The position numbers and the translations under genes were made by a program. Shown here one piece after another: positions 33,701-44,507 of a stretch of 64,000 nucleotides of DNA. The notes below the pieces were generated by a model, which saw only the letters and a program-made list of their open reading frames with translations, did no database searches and was not told the origin of the DNA. This DNA is from Xiphophorus maculatus. Its lineage: Eukaryota; Chordata; Actinopteri; Cyprinodontiformes; Poeciliidae. Position 1 is the first letter of the stretch. Every line of letters starts with the position of its first letter. Location of the stretch: NCBI RefSeq assembly GCF_002775205.1, contig NC_036456.1:15775463-15839462 (forward strand), given 5' to 3'.

Positions 33701-36700
33701 ATCCCTCGAGCACTCCCGAGAGAGGTGCAGCCCCCATACGCCAAGGTTTGGTCAGACAGGGACACCTGAAGCTCCACAAACTCTCCTGGGGTACAGCATT
33801 GTTGCACTTCCTTGTTGTGCTTAAAAACCAGCTCATGGCCTCCCAAATCATCTGACAATTTACCTCTGGGGAGAGCTTCTGTGTCGCTGTCCAACTCCCG
33901 ATGGAGCACCTTACCTTGGGGATCAGATATGTAGACCTCCCTTGGGGTTTCAGACTTTGGGGAAATGATGTGGAGGGTGGTGCTTTTTAAATTCTCATCT
34001 GAAGAGACCTTTTCACCAAGGGACATCCCTTCTGAGTCGCTGTCTTCAGAGGGGAGGAAATTGCATCTTTGAAAGAAAAAAGGGAGAACATTAATGAAAA
34101 TAACATAAAGAATATTTTTGCTATTTTAATCATTTAAACTATTTTCTTACTTGTAAAAGACAGAAAAATATCTAAAAAGTAGCACTTAGGCAGAATGCAT
34201 GAACTTAGGCAGAAGCAATAAGTTGCAAGTTATAAATGGTTAAAGCAATAAAATAGACCAAATCCTCAGTCTGAACCTTAACCAAAATGTCAGAGCCATA
34301 AAGTGAAACGTAATTACATTTACACCTCACTGGCACTAATTTCCACTTTAAATGAGCTCCGTGAAGAGCATTACAAAATGTCATTATCATACTGGGGTCA
34401 GTGAATTCCAGTCAATGCGATTTTACAGAGACCAGATCTTATCTATAAATAAAATAGAGGGCAATATTTTTATGTATTTTATATTACTAGACGTAAAAAG
34501 TCCACAGGTCCCTTATAAGGGGTGTTACACTGTGCATACACAACATAAATAGAAAGAAAAAAATAGTAATATGAATACAAATCCATTGGTGTCTTACACA
34601 GATTAGCCATAATAATTTGAGTACCGTACATGTCTAAGTTTAAGTGTACTGTCAAGTTAGTGTGTCCAGTGCCAATACAAACTATTTGACCAGTCAGTGC
34701 AAAGACCATTGTGAAACATAAGGTCCAACTTTAACTCTGCCAGAGAACTTTCAAAAGTATTTTCTTCAATGTTCAGTTCTAATTCTTTGTGGTTGGAGGG
34801 CCTCCTAATAAGGACGACTGTCCCTTCTTGAACAATAGTTTTGATCACTAATCATAGAGGTGTATTATGTGCAGATTCACAATATGTTCTTAAGCTTAGG
34901 CAGTTTGAAAGCCAATTAAAGCTCTTTAGTCTTTAATGAGTTTCTTCAGACTCACTGAAGCTTGTATTTTGAAAAGTTTGTAATAAAATGCTACAGTTTA
35001 CACAAACACATATTATTATTTTGTTATCCAAACCACTAATTATGTGTTGTCGGGAAAGATGAATCATGCCTCTCTTTGTGGGAAACCAACGAACAAGTCG
35101 GGGCATTTTAGCTGTCTGGACGAAAGAACTTGCCTGACTGCATCGTGCCTAGTGTAAAGTCTGGTGCACAGTGGATTATGGTGTGGAGCTGTTTTCAGTA
35201 AAATAGAATTTTAATGCCTTAGCATACCATAACATTTTGAATAATCCTAAAAACTGACTGTTCTCAAACTGACAGAGAACAGTTTCAACACAATAAATGA
35301 GCCAGTGTAGTGTAGAAAAAATTTACTACAGCCTAGAGGCCTGATTTCAAAATGAAAAATCACCTTAGGGATAAATTTAACCACAAACTTCAAGCCTTCT
35401 TGTCCATGTTCAGTGACTATCCTGACAAATGGGCAAAAATCCAACAAATACAGTCCTAAGTCTTGTAGAAAGCCCTCTCAAAAGAGTTTAAGTTGTTTTA
35501 AGTGCAAAAGGGTAGGCCAACATCATATCAAACCCAATGGATTAAGAATAAGATGCCACACAAGATCATGTACAAGTATGGAGGAAGACAGATGAGTGAA
35601 TACTTTTGACAATATATTCTATGCTTTCATTTATGCAGCAAAAAATGAAGTATTATTTTTGCCAGTCACTGTTCATTTGATCAAATTATGGTAAGGCTGA
35701 ACAACCTTTTCAGAAGTAACTGCAGGATGCTGGTAGATGTTTCGATGAGTGCTAAAGCTTGTAAAAGCGTGAGATCAGCGCAGGGTTCTCCGTTGATCGA
35801 CACCACCTCATCATCCTCCTGGACTCCAGCCAGGTAGGCGCAACTGCCATCTTCCACCTGCAGAGGGAAAAAGCAGAGAGAACAAAATCACCATCAGATG
35901 ACATGTATCTCCAATCAAATGACATTTGATCTGATAACAGTAATTCAACATGCATGAACATAACTTACAGTTACAGTTGGTGCAAACAGAGGAAGAGAAC
36001 ATGACCTACAAGTGAGAACTGCTAGCTATCACTCATCCCAATCAATCAACAATTGTTTCACTGTCAGACTGCCTCTGACCAATGTGAGTTTAAAACCTTA
36101 TTAAGAAGTATATAAAAATTTAAGATTTTTACAGAGTTCTCTGTTCTTTCAATTTGTTTCAAACATAAAATAAAAATGTTCAAAATAAATTTTTGCTTAA
36201 TGGAATTTGAAAACTTCAAATACTGGATGAGGGGAAATAAAATGAATGAGGATATGGAGGTAGGACATAAGGAATGACAGGAAGGAGCAAAGATGGAAGG
36301 GCAACAAAGGTGCCAGGAAGGGCAATGCAATCTTTCCCAAATCTTAATTTGTCTTTTCATACTTATCCAGACCTGGGCAAAATTGAAATAGAATATAATA
36401 CTTTATATATTTCTGCAAACCAAGTTGCAGAAATATAGAAGGTAGGTGAGGATGTACGACACATTGATGAGGGAGAAATAAGGAAGAGCTAAAAGAGACA
36501 CAGATGTAGGATTACATATTAAAACCTTTTACTATAGTTAAAGTTATATATGAGAAAGAAGAAAATATTAGTATTTTTCTTTTGACATGGCAATAATAAT
36601 ACATTTTATTTGTATAGCACTTTTCTAAGTACTCAAAGAAACTTAATTATGTCAGTGAACATATATGAAAATCATGTTCAAGGGCTAACATGGATGATTT

Positions 36701-39700
36701 CCACCAATTTTATTAAAATTAGATGACAACACAAAAATTACATCTACTCATCATAATTATTATTTGAGCAGTTTTTTTAAACAAGAACTGTAATCTGTAC
36801 TATGCTGTCCCTACTGTCTGTGCAGGCCAACACAGTGGAAATCCATTTAAAGGGCATTTCTTTAACCAGTTAAGCTATTGACTGATGACCTCATTTTCTA
36901 GTAATCGGTTCTTGCTACCTAATGGTTCATTAATAAGAAATTGTAATAGGCTGCAATAAGCTATTAAATCAGCTGAAAAGGCCACTCATACACATGGAGA
37001 CAAATTATCATATTAGTACCACACAATTAGATGATACAAATCTAGATATGCAGGACCTATTTCAAATAGCATAACTTCTTATATTTTGTATGTTGTGCAA
37101 GGACTGCAGTTGTTTGTAGGTTTATTGGGGTTTGGAAACTCTTGAACATATCAATTCCTGTTCTTTCAGGTAAAATGATTATATATATTCATCTAAATAA
37201 GATCATACTCAAATGTCCTCAAGAGTTCAATACACTAAGCAGGAGTGAAAAAAAAGAGTTATGACATGAGAATAAAAAAGAGTTAACTGGTGACACTAAG
37301 CACGAGTACGTATATAGATAGATGAATGGCTTCCTTTGTTTAAGTGGACACAAATCCAGCAAAGTAGCATTTAACGGTACAGTAGCCTTCAACTATTTTA
37401 TTACTTCGAATGCACTTTAAATAATTACCATTACTGTATAGTGCAAGGATATGCGGGGAAAGATATGGATGTATTTCTTAAAAAACGGCTCATTCTTTTG
37501 ATGCAGTAAAATCAGTATTGATTTTACTGCATCAATAGTTGCAGTAACATTTACTTGTCACTAGATGGCGTGCGAATAGCATAGAATAAGTGAAACTGCT
37601 TTTTCCTCGTTTTGGGATTGTTCCCTCCATTTTTTATTCACTTAAATTTAGCATGCAGAATTTCGCATTTTCTAAAAACAACGAACTCAAACACAAAGGA
37701 ATTTGTGTTGCATAAGGAAATTTCAAAAAAATCTTGAGCCTGGTTACTATAATAAAGTGTTTTACATGTTATGTTATACAGCTGGTAAGTTTAATATGAG
37801 CCCCTTGACTTTATCTCCAGTTTTTACAACTGGATAAACAGACCCTAAAAAGGCAGTCGGCGCAGCGATCCATCAGGACTCTCACCTCAATACAGGGAGG
37901 ATGGGTCCTGCTGGAACCTAACCGTAACCTATCCAAACTCCAAAAAAGGAGGGAGAATGTTTGTCGCTGCTCTCCTTGGAAGCCAAATATACACAGTCCG
38001 ACCCATTTCTCCCTCTCCCTGTCCTGGTTGAAATTTACTGCTCATAAAAGCTAGGCCTGAGTCATTTGTTTGGAAATCTAACGGGTAAATACAGCTGGTG
38101 ATGACAGGGGAGCAGTGTCCACTGTTGTGGAAGTAAAGACTTGCCAGAAACAATCACATTTACGGCTGTCTTTGTGAACGGTTCTGATTAAACATGTCAA
38201 GGAAACATGTTTTCTCCAAGTTTCAACTAGGCAGATTAAAACTGCAATTCAAAATCGCCTTGCAAAGCCCTACAGCTTTCACACTCTTTGGGACTTTTTT
38301 TTTTTTACCCCTAAAACTTTAATCTATTTCACTTGGTCTATTTTATGTGATAGACCAAGTAGGGAGTCTATAAAAAAAAATGTTATATATTTTTTTCCTG
38401 AAACAGCTAAAATGTGTGATGTTATTCATCCTCCTTTGCTCTGATAAATGTAGTACTAATATCGGATATCAATATCGGGCCAAATTTTCTATGCATTCGT
38501 AACTACTCATTAACTTACAAAAATAGTTCATTTTTAAGTCAACCTGGACAAAAATTATCCAAAAATTTGAAATGACATTCAACTAAAAATAAGCAGCAGG
38601 CTGACAAAGTCAATTATGTTTGGCGCCTTCGTCATACACAGAAACTCTTATGTCAGCTTTGTACAAAACACTGTGCACAGTCTCCACCACGCATTTGTTG
38701 CGACCAGGATGGTATAACATGTATTTTCCGCTTCATCTATATGGGCTACACGTGTTAAGCATTAGCCACAGAGCTAGAGCGCAGCTCATTGCGTTTGTTC
38801 CGTATGCGTCCGTCTATCCGCGTCACACACCGTGCTCTTCGCAGCTGTTCGCTCAGAACCAGCTACTATGCAGCAGCACCGGGAGAAAGGCTATGGTTGG
38901 CCAGTCAATTTAAGGATGTCTACTGTACCCACAAATAACGACGAAAACCTGGACATGTCAATGGGAAAGAGGACGTTTATTCAGTCGCACTTGCGTTCGT
39001 CAACAACTCACTAGCGGAAGTGGGAGGAACATAAATAATTATCCGGCGGGAACACCTGGCGCTAAACAACAAATTTCGGAAGCAGATAATTTGCCTCGTT
39101 TTAATAATAGAGATACGCGAATCATTGGATGGATCGTTGCAGCCCTGATCCCATCCATTTATTGTCGTTTAATTATCCAAAAGGTAAAGGAAGGAACCCC
39201 ACATATCTCTCTCGGCAGCAACATCGTTCTGGTCATTCAGGGAATCCCAAGGCATTCCGTGGCCAGACGGGGTATATAATCCCTCCTGCGAGTTCTGAAT
39301 TCTCTTCCCAGTAGGATGTGCCTCCAAAGGGCCCAGATGCCTGAACCACCTCCTAAACTCAATCATTTTGGTTTTGCATCAACATTGTAAAAGGTACGGT
39401 AATTTAACTACATAAAGCATCTACTTAAGCCTAAATAAAGTGTTTTTGGGCAAAGTTGACACATCACGGTGTATCAAGGAGCAAAGACATAGATATGCAA
39501 CCGTACACACTCACCCTAGTCATTTAAAGTTACTAAAACAAACATAGTATGCTTTTTTTACCTGTGGGAGGAAAGCATGATGTCTGCAGAAACCAGCATG
39601 ATGTATGGTAAACTGGACCAAGGCCAAACTATGCCTGTCAGAGTACTAAGAGCAAACGTTAATGTTTTCTAGCATCATTCAGATTCAGCTGCTATGGAGA

Positions 39701-42700
39701 CCTAATCTTAATTTACTTACATGTGAAAACAAAACAAACAAAAAAGTTTTCACATAGTCCTCATGACTTTCTGTCAGAAGAGAAGTACAGAACCTCTACT
39801 TGTGCAGTTCAAGTTGTTAAGGGGGGCAGGAAAACGCCCCTGAATGACTGAAGCTGTGGCATTTTGCTGACTTTTTAATAGCTTAATAAGGTTCCTAAGG
39901 TGCACTATTATGGCTTGAATAACCAAAACAAGAGGCCTCTTGGTCCCCATTTAATTCAATAATCCAGGCAAAGAGTAGTATTTATCCATGTTAGGAATCT
40001 GATTTTGCTGTAGAGATATGCAATTGTAAATAATACACACATTTGGCAGATTTAAGGTCTCACAGTTTGCTTTATACCTGATCTGATCCATGTTGACGTT
40101 CCATTCTAGGATGAAATACCTTTCTAATTAGGCAGCAACATTGTTAAGCTAGTAGTTTTTTTTAAAGATCTCGTTTCAAATACTTTGCTGTTTCTGTAGC
40201 TTTAAAAAAATGACCTCATCAGCTTCCTACTTGGAGCCAGGACTCACAATAAGAAGAAAAATACAACCTCCCTTATAAGGAAAGGAGAATTAAGAAGTCA
40301 TGCACTTACACTCCTCTCCACAGCTCTGAGCATTCACTGAGTCTGAGCAAACAAAACAAAACACTGCTCCCACTGAATTCAGCAGAATTTGACCCAACAC
40401 AGCAAAATCTATTCTTTATATTTCTCCTGGGTTACTGATCTGGCTTTTTGTCCTTTCCACAAAAAATAAAAGCTTAATAGAGTCCTGGCTTCCAGATGAT
40501 TTAGACTGATCTCCGGATGACAAGCAAACCGATGAAGTCAAACTCAGTGTTTAGCACCATGATTGGACCATAATATTTAAGTGGGGAAGTAAAACTTAAA
40601 TAAACTTTTCGGAATACGAAGTTTTGTCCCCATATGGGCCCTGTGTTTGGCACAGCATTTTGCGAGACTGAGTGCAGAATTTGTTTACTTATGGGTGGAA
40701 ATTAAATGATTTGTAAAGGTGTTAGATAATTTTTCCTGAGTTTATATTTTCATATTCTTTTGGTTACCTCTGGGGTAGACATATCCAAAATATGATGAAA
40801 AATACAGTCTTTTCTTTTGAACATTGTTTAGAGATCTGGGTGCCTGTAAAATGCACTGTTTCTGAAGGAGAAATATGAACACGTGACCTTAAATGGCAGA
40901 AAACTCTTAATGAAAGTCAGAAACAAACATCATGATTTGATTATTGCATGTTCATCTGTCACTAAAAATAATCCCTGGCAAATTTTTTTTTCAGTCTCTG
41001 AGGCTTTTCTTTCAACTACAGCTTTGATGTTGCAAGTTTAACAAAAACATTTCCATCTTCAGTATTTTGACAACGAGTTGATGAGTGATCACTGCAGCTT
41101 GCATTACCATACCATATATAGAGCCACAGCATCTCCTCAAGGGTAAAGGCACCTGGTTTTGCCACTGCGACTGCACTGTAGTATCAGAAAGCAGTCTTCA
41201 AGAAGTTATTTGGATGCTGTGTATTTCTTTTTCAAAAGATACTGAAACACTAAAGCAATTAATTTGGAGAGGACTAGATTTCTTTTTGTTATTCTCTTGC
41301 TATGTGCTGCTATTTGTTGTTTTACTTGAAGGCTGGAGTTCAAAATATTTAATATTTTTCTTTTATTTCCCTCATAAATGCAGGAAATACCAATCTGACC
41401 ATCTGAAAGTATTCTTACTCATGAAAAAATATGGACAGTAGAGGAGCAGAAACAAAAATGTTACTTGTAGTTACCTGTTTAAAGGTGTAGCAAGATTATA
41501 AACAGTTACCATTTCAAAATTGCTAAAATTTGACTTCATATTTTTAGCTCAAAGATGTTTAAGCTAGCTGTGAAAACACAGACAGTGAAGCTGTGGAAGC
41601 TAAAACCACAGTTCAGATACTGGTACAAAGGTGTATAAGGCACTTTAAAAGTTCCAGCCTTAAAACTCCTAAAACTTTCTGTCATACTGTTTCTACTATT
41701 TAAAGTCCCTTTAAGGTCTGACAGAAAGTACCAGAATGTGTGGAGGATTTTCTGGCTTTTTAAAACATAGATCAGTAGTCATGCACCTTTCCCACTTGTT
41801 GCTGTACTCTGCTGCACAGCTGGCTGAAAGAGTGGCGTTTGCCTTGTTTAGACAAAAGACCTATTTGGCTGTTTGGAAATGCTTCTGGTCACAAAAAAAC
41901 ACAAATGGCCAAGTTGTTGAAACTGAAGGAGTCCCACCCCAGTTAAAGCAAAGTTGTTTTCGAAGTTGGCAAGCAAGGGGTTGATTAATAATGGTTTAAA
42001 AATAAAAGCAATTACATCATGCTAAGCATTTATTTTAGACCTTTGTGTTTTACATCATGAAACTGTGAGCGTTATCATACCATGAAAATATTAGATCATG
42101 CATATATTGTTTTATTTTTTTAAAGTCTGCTGCACATTTAAAAAAGTCTTAATGCTTGACATACAGCAAACCACAATGCTATGTTTATTCCCTCCTTCTT
42201 ATTAACTGCACCTTCACCCTTTTGGAAAGGTTTCAGCTCTACCTTCATCACTTTTAGTTCATCTGCATCTGTGCATGACGCACACACACGTTTCTCTTGC
42301 CCAGTTTAGTCCATATCCTGAATAATGCCTTGTTTTCTTACAAGAGCCTCTGCAAACCCATGAAAGATCACACTGCCCTGAGCTTCGCACTCTCTCTTTG
42401 GCCTTGCCCATATAAGGATGCTGAGGAATCTCTCACCAAAACACGACCAAAGCACACAAAAATGCACCCAATAGAAAAAGTTTCACCACACAGATTTTCA
42501 ATAAGTAGTTAGGAATTTTTTTTTCATTGCTATTTCTTAACAGGTATGTTACTACTTGGTAATACACCAAGCTTATTTTATTTTAAAAAAGAATAGATAA
42601 ATACCTGGGAAGCGAGTATAGGTCTGTAAATATCCCCCTCTCCCTGTCTTAGGCTGAACCCCCACGGTGCGCCACCACGCAGGGTCACGCAGATGTAGTC

Positions 42701-42712
42701 CCCGGTGCCCAT
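24211..42712 (-). CDS. synpo2: Synaptopodin-2 (myopodin), spliced, two C-terminal forms
   Basis: Synaptopodin-2 is an actin- and alpha-actinin-binding Z-disc protein that also takes part in BAG3-dependent filamin turnover in mammals. Coding exons in order are 42605-42712, 35706-35857, 33330-34066 and 28188-31924, joined in phases 0, 2 and 1 to give 1577 residues ending VWKPTLVEKE. An in-frame donor inside the last exon (at 28220) can join 24211-24786, giving about 1758 residues. Residues 1-85 form a PDZ domain with the APWGFSL loop. Later blocks match the mammalian protein: KHRAKHARLRRNESLSEKQV, GVLMFKKHRQRAKKYTLVSY, GKGAAMFAQRRQRMDEIT, GPEEDYLSLGAEACNF, ADMFAKRQSRMEKFVVDS and DVMKHQPYKLDSSLF. 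The protein is much longer than the roughly 1100 residues I recall for the short human form because of a Gln tract (about residues 530-600) and a Gln/Pro/Trp repeat region (about 825-1210). A PPTY motif could bind WW domains. Confidence 0.93.
25948..25985. repeat. Perfect hairpin, 14-bp arms
   Basis: Arms GATCTATGAATCAT and its exact inverse enclose TTTATGCCTA. It is in the intron between synpo2 exons 4 and 5. Confidence 0.95.
26090..26415 (+). repeat. Decayed copy of the abundant dispersed repeat
   Basis: TGAAATTGTGAAGTGAAAGG, then CTGCACCACTTTCC, GGTTGTAATGAAACAAAATG and GTGCAAAAGTTCAAGGGGCT follow the order of the right half of the fish repeat recognised at 59690-60265. Confidence 0.55.
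27640..27645 (-). terminator. Candidate polyadenylation signal, short synpo2 form
   Basis: AATAAA on the minus strand about 540 bases after the exon 4 stop codon. It would end transcripts that do not splice to the exon at 24211. Confidence 0.35.
28188..31924 (-). CDS. synpo2: synpo2 exon 4 (large exon)
   Basis: The acceptor TTTTCTACACAG leads into LRRNESLSEKQVKEAKSKCK. The exon is open for 1245 codons. It holds a basic segment (KKHRQRAKKY), an acidic segment, MFAQRRQRMDEIT, a Gln/Tyr tract of CAG/CAA codons at about 31120-31330, RIST-containing and FTFKEAPKVSPNP blocks, EEDYLSLGAEACNF, a long repeat region of QPPW and QPSW motifs at about 29300-30500, MFAKRQSRMEKF, VIDVMKHQPYKL and the C-terminus VWKPTLVEKE. 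The long open frames on the opposite strand at 29600-30200 and 31194-31424 are shadows of the repetitive codons. Confidence 0.95.
29300..30500 (-). repeat. Coding Gln/Pro/Trp repeat region of synpo2
   Basis: The encoded protein repeats units ending in PPW or PSW separated by Gln-rich linkers, for example a tandem PPWVQQVQPE pair. On the plus strand this appears as recurring CCA(T/A)GGTGGTTG-like segments. Mammalian SYNPO2 has a shorter Pro-rich stretch at this place. Confidence 0.85.
31120..31330 (-). repeat. Coding Gln/Tyr tract of synpo2
   Basis: A run of mixed CAG, CAA and TAT codons encodes about 60 residues made mostly of Q with Y and E. Trinucleotide repeats of this kind are prone to length change. 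Confidence 0.85.
33330..34066 (-). CDS. synpo2: synpo2 exon 3
   Basis: The acceptor TTTCTTTCAAAG precedes CNFLPSEDSDSEGMSLGEKV, and the donor CACGCAA|GTAAGT follows PNKHRAKHA. It encodes the linker between the PDZ domain and the conserved middle part, with acidic Ser-rich stretches (SQSEEEEGGG, EEQEDSESEGDQE). The short open reading after the donor (SK then stop) belongs to the intron. Confidence 0.93.
35100..35612 (+). mobile_element. Tc1/mariner transposase remnant
   Basis: The plus strand encodes LPDCIVPSVKSGAQWIMVW, and after a frame change FNALAYHNILNN, close to the Tc1 family segments TVKFGGGGIMVWGCFS and LNASAYQEILDN. The downstream part (CAAATGGGCAAAAATCCAAC to GAGTGAATACTTTTG) follows the 3' end of the same elements. 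Internal sequence is missing and the reading frame is broken. It lies in synpo2 intron 2. Confidence 0.82.
35706..35857 (-). CDS. synpo2: synpo2 exon 2 (second half of PDZ domain)
   Basis: The acceptor TTCCCTCTGCAG precedes VEDGSCAYLAGVQEDDEVVS, and the exon continues INGEPCADLT and LLQALALIETSTSILQLLLK to the donor AAAAG|GTTGTT. This is the second half of the PDZ fold with the D-E-V-V-x-I-N-G core. Confidence 0.93.
36588..36650. repeat. Short retroelement tail
   Basis: AATACATTTTATTTGTATAG followed by CACTTTTCTAA is a tail seen at many fish SINE and LINE insertions. It is a fragment in synpo2 intron 1. Confidence 0.4.
37498..37535. repeat. Perfect hairpin, 17-bp arms, 4-base loop
   Basis: Arms TTGATGCAGTAAAATCA and its exact inverse enclose GTAT. 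It is in synpo2 intron 1. Confidence 0.95.
38331..38360. repeat. Perfect hairpin, 11-bp arms
   Basis: ACTTGGTCTAT and ATAGACCAAGT enclose an 8-base loop. Part of the sequence (GATAGACCAAGT) also resembles the abundant dispersed repeat. Confidence 0.8.
38440..39165. other. CpG-richer segment, possibly hAT-derived
   Basis: It starts with ATCGGATATCAATATCGGGC and ends near GGATCGTTGCAGCCCTGATC, both reminiscent of fish hAT-like repeats. The middle (38600-39010) is richer in CpG than the rest of the intron. No terminal duplication could be identified. An alternative is a cryptic promoter inside synpo2. Confidence 0.3.
39170..39366 (-). mobile_element. LINE ORF2 C-terminal remnant
   Basis: The minus strand encodes RRWFRHLGPLEAHPTGKRIQ, then HGMPWDSLNDQNDVAAERD and MWGSFLYLL. 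This follows the C-terminal part of a common fish non-LTR retrotransposon that reads LRWLGHLxRMP...ACPTGRRP...LAWERLG...VAGEREVWASLLRLL. It is truncated and diverged. Confidence 0.7.
42605..42712 (-). CDS. synpo2: synpo2 exon 1 (start of PDZ domain)
   Basis: The ATG at 42712 begins MGTGDYICVTLRGGAPWGFS, nearly the mammalian start (MGTGDFICISMTGGAPWGF). The PWGF carboxylate-binding loop is that of the ALP/Enigma-type PDZ domains. The donor CCCAG|GTAT ends in phase 0. Upstream on the same strand are short open frames that start ATGATGGGGGG and ATGAGCGCG, which would act as uORFs if transcribed. Confidence 0.94.
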
Positions 42713-43743
42713 GCTGTACGCAGCCACCCTCTGCCAAGCTACGACGGCGCGCTCATAGCGATGTCAACCGTGCAAGCAGCGCTCCACAGTAACCACATCC
42801 ACCGCACCGCCGAATAATCCCCCCATCATCTGAGTTCTGACTGAGTCCGGCCCGCTTTTTGGAAACGTCACCACGCAGAGACCCGCCCGCCTGCAACTGG
42901 TGGGTTCACGCGAAGCTTCTGGAGGGGCAACATCCACAAATCCACATCATGCTGCAGACCATCCAAGCCCACCTTTAACATTTAAATTGAGCGTTACGCG
43001 TCAACTATATGTAGTCAAATATTTTAAAACAACATTTTAAACATTTAAAATGTATAGATTCTTTTTTTTTTTTGTTTAGCATTATTTGTCAGCTACAGCA
43101 CGTTGGCCGCATAAAAAGTCTCCAAAAAGTTTAGAAAACTTTTTGTCAGGAGTTTGTTGTAAAGAATACATAAATAAATAAATAAATCATAAAAGAGGCC
43201 ATGCAACTCTGGTTGACCAACCCTTAGGTGGCGCCAAGCTCTGTTTTAAACTGCCTTGTAAATAAACTACGTAGCTTAATTGGCTTGTTTTTGTGTTAAT
43301 CGTTTTGTTTTATCCGGTGTTTTTAATTCTTCTTATTCTACCTGTTTTGTTGCTTATTTTACCTGTGAAGGTCATTGGTCACTTTGTTATGTGTAATAAT
43401 GCTACATAAGTACAGATTGATTTATTAATTGATACTAACCTGCATCTGCACTAAAGGTGAATGGTGCACAAAATTAGCAAAAGTAGCAGAATTTCAACTC
43501 TACCTGTAAACGACCAGAGGATTTTTAAAAAATGTTAAAATTAGTTTAAATATGCTTAATAAATGAATTTATTTGATAATTACCATAGTAAAACAAAAAC
43601 AACTATATATGAAATTTGAACGTTTTTAAGAAGATTTAATACATAATAAATCAAAAATGTTTACTTAGCATAATAAATAAACCTGAAAACTAGTGTAAGT
43701 ACAAGGTAGGTAGGCTGTTGAGGTGATGAAACGCTCACTGTGC
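42713..43743. promoter_or_regulatory. Divergent promoter interval between synpo2 and sec24d
   Basis: The synpo2 start codon and the sec24d first exon are about 1.3 kb apart on opposite strands. The synpo2 side (42640-42920) is GC- and CpG-rich, consistent with a promoter. The middle is AT-rich with a short (AAAT)n tract near 43167. No TATA box is obvious. Confidence 0.55.
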
Positions 43744-43750
43744 TGACGTG
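43744..43750 (+). promoter_or_regulatory. TGACGTG element 1 upstream of sec24d
   Basis: TGACGTG is the core of the unfolded-protein-response element bound by ATF6/XBP1 and of sites used by CREB3L-type factors. A GCATGCGCA motif resembling an NRF1 site follows at 43772-43780. Confidence 0.45.
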
Positions 43751-43799
43751 TATGGGTTCCCTCAGTTCCACGCATGCGCAACACCAGAAGCCCAGTCTG

Positions 43800-44173
43800 T
43801 AAAGTTAGCTCGACTGCTTTACACAAAAACGAAAGTTAGACGGCGAACTCTTCAGAGTAAAAATTACTATCTGATTATGATAAAGTGTCCATATCTAAAG
43901 ACACTAGATTAATTCTACTTGGCTGTAAAATGTTGATTTGAGACAGGTTCAGTGTGATTCTTTGAGAAAACGACGTCGAGTTTACTTTAATTCCCTCGTG
44001 CGAGAGCGTGTCTTCCTCATTAGTGCTTTTATTTTGAAAAGCTTTAACGCCCCGTAAAGATGGCTGGTTTGTCGTCGTCACGGCAGCGGAGCGACCCGGT
44101 GCTCTGTCGAGTTTGACGTGGCACTCCGATTTTCTCAGAGAAGAAGAGGATCTCTCTCTGCCCCGCTGTTCAG
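43800..44173 (+). other. sec24d: sec24d non-coding first exon (5' edge approximate)
   Basis: The donor GTTCAG|GTAAAT at 44173/44174 would join the acceptor at 46128. The start is not defined by sequence. A 19-codon upstream frame (44060-44116, start AAAGATGGCT) lies within it and ends inside the TGACGTGG element. Confidence 0.55.
44114..44121 (+). promoter_or_regulatory. TGACGTGG element 2 in sec24d exon 1
   Basis: An exact match to the UPRE consensus TGACGTG(G/A), close to the transcription start region of sec24d. Confidence 0.45.
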
Positions 44174-44499
44174 GTAAATAACACAAACCAGGAATGATGA
44201 CACCATTACAGCTCAAATGAATAATATTTCTTCCTCAGGTAACATTTAATTTGAAGCGTGTGCTCACAGCTGGAAACTTTGCAGCGCTTTCCGGTTACTC
44301 GCAAAGATTCCTTAATATATAGTAACAATGTGATGTCATGTTTTTTTTATAAAACATATATAAAGGTCAATGTTATTAAAGTACAATTCCATCTACAAAA
44401 TGGTAAACATGCTCGGTAAATTGCGTTTTGATTAATGAAGAGTTGTAACGCCTTTTTTCCACCCTTTCTTTCGTTTTTTTTACCCATCATAACGGACTT

Positions 44500-44507
44500 T
44501 GACGTGG
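44500..44507 (+). promoter_or_regulatory. TGACGTGG element 3 in sec24d intron 1
   Basis: A third match in the same orientation, 386 bases after element 2, within TTTGACGTGGCAA. Confidence 0.4.

Noticed and set aside
37886-38010. Possible alternative first exon of synpo2 with a GTATTGAG|GTGAGAG donor
   Set aside because: The donor is plausible, but no start codon in the synpo2 frame or clear promoter was found.
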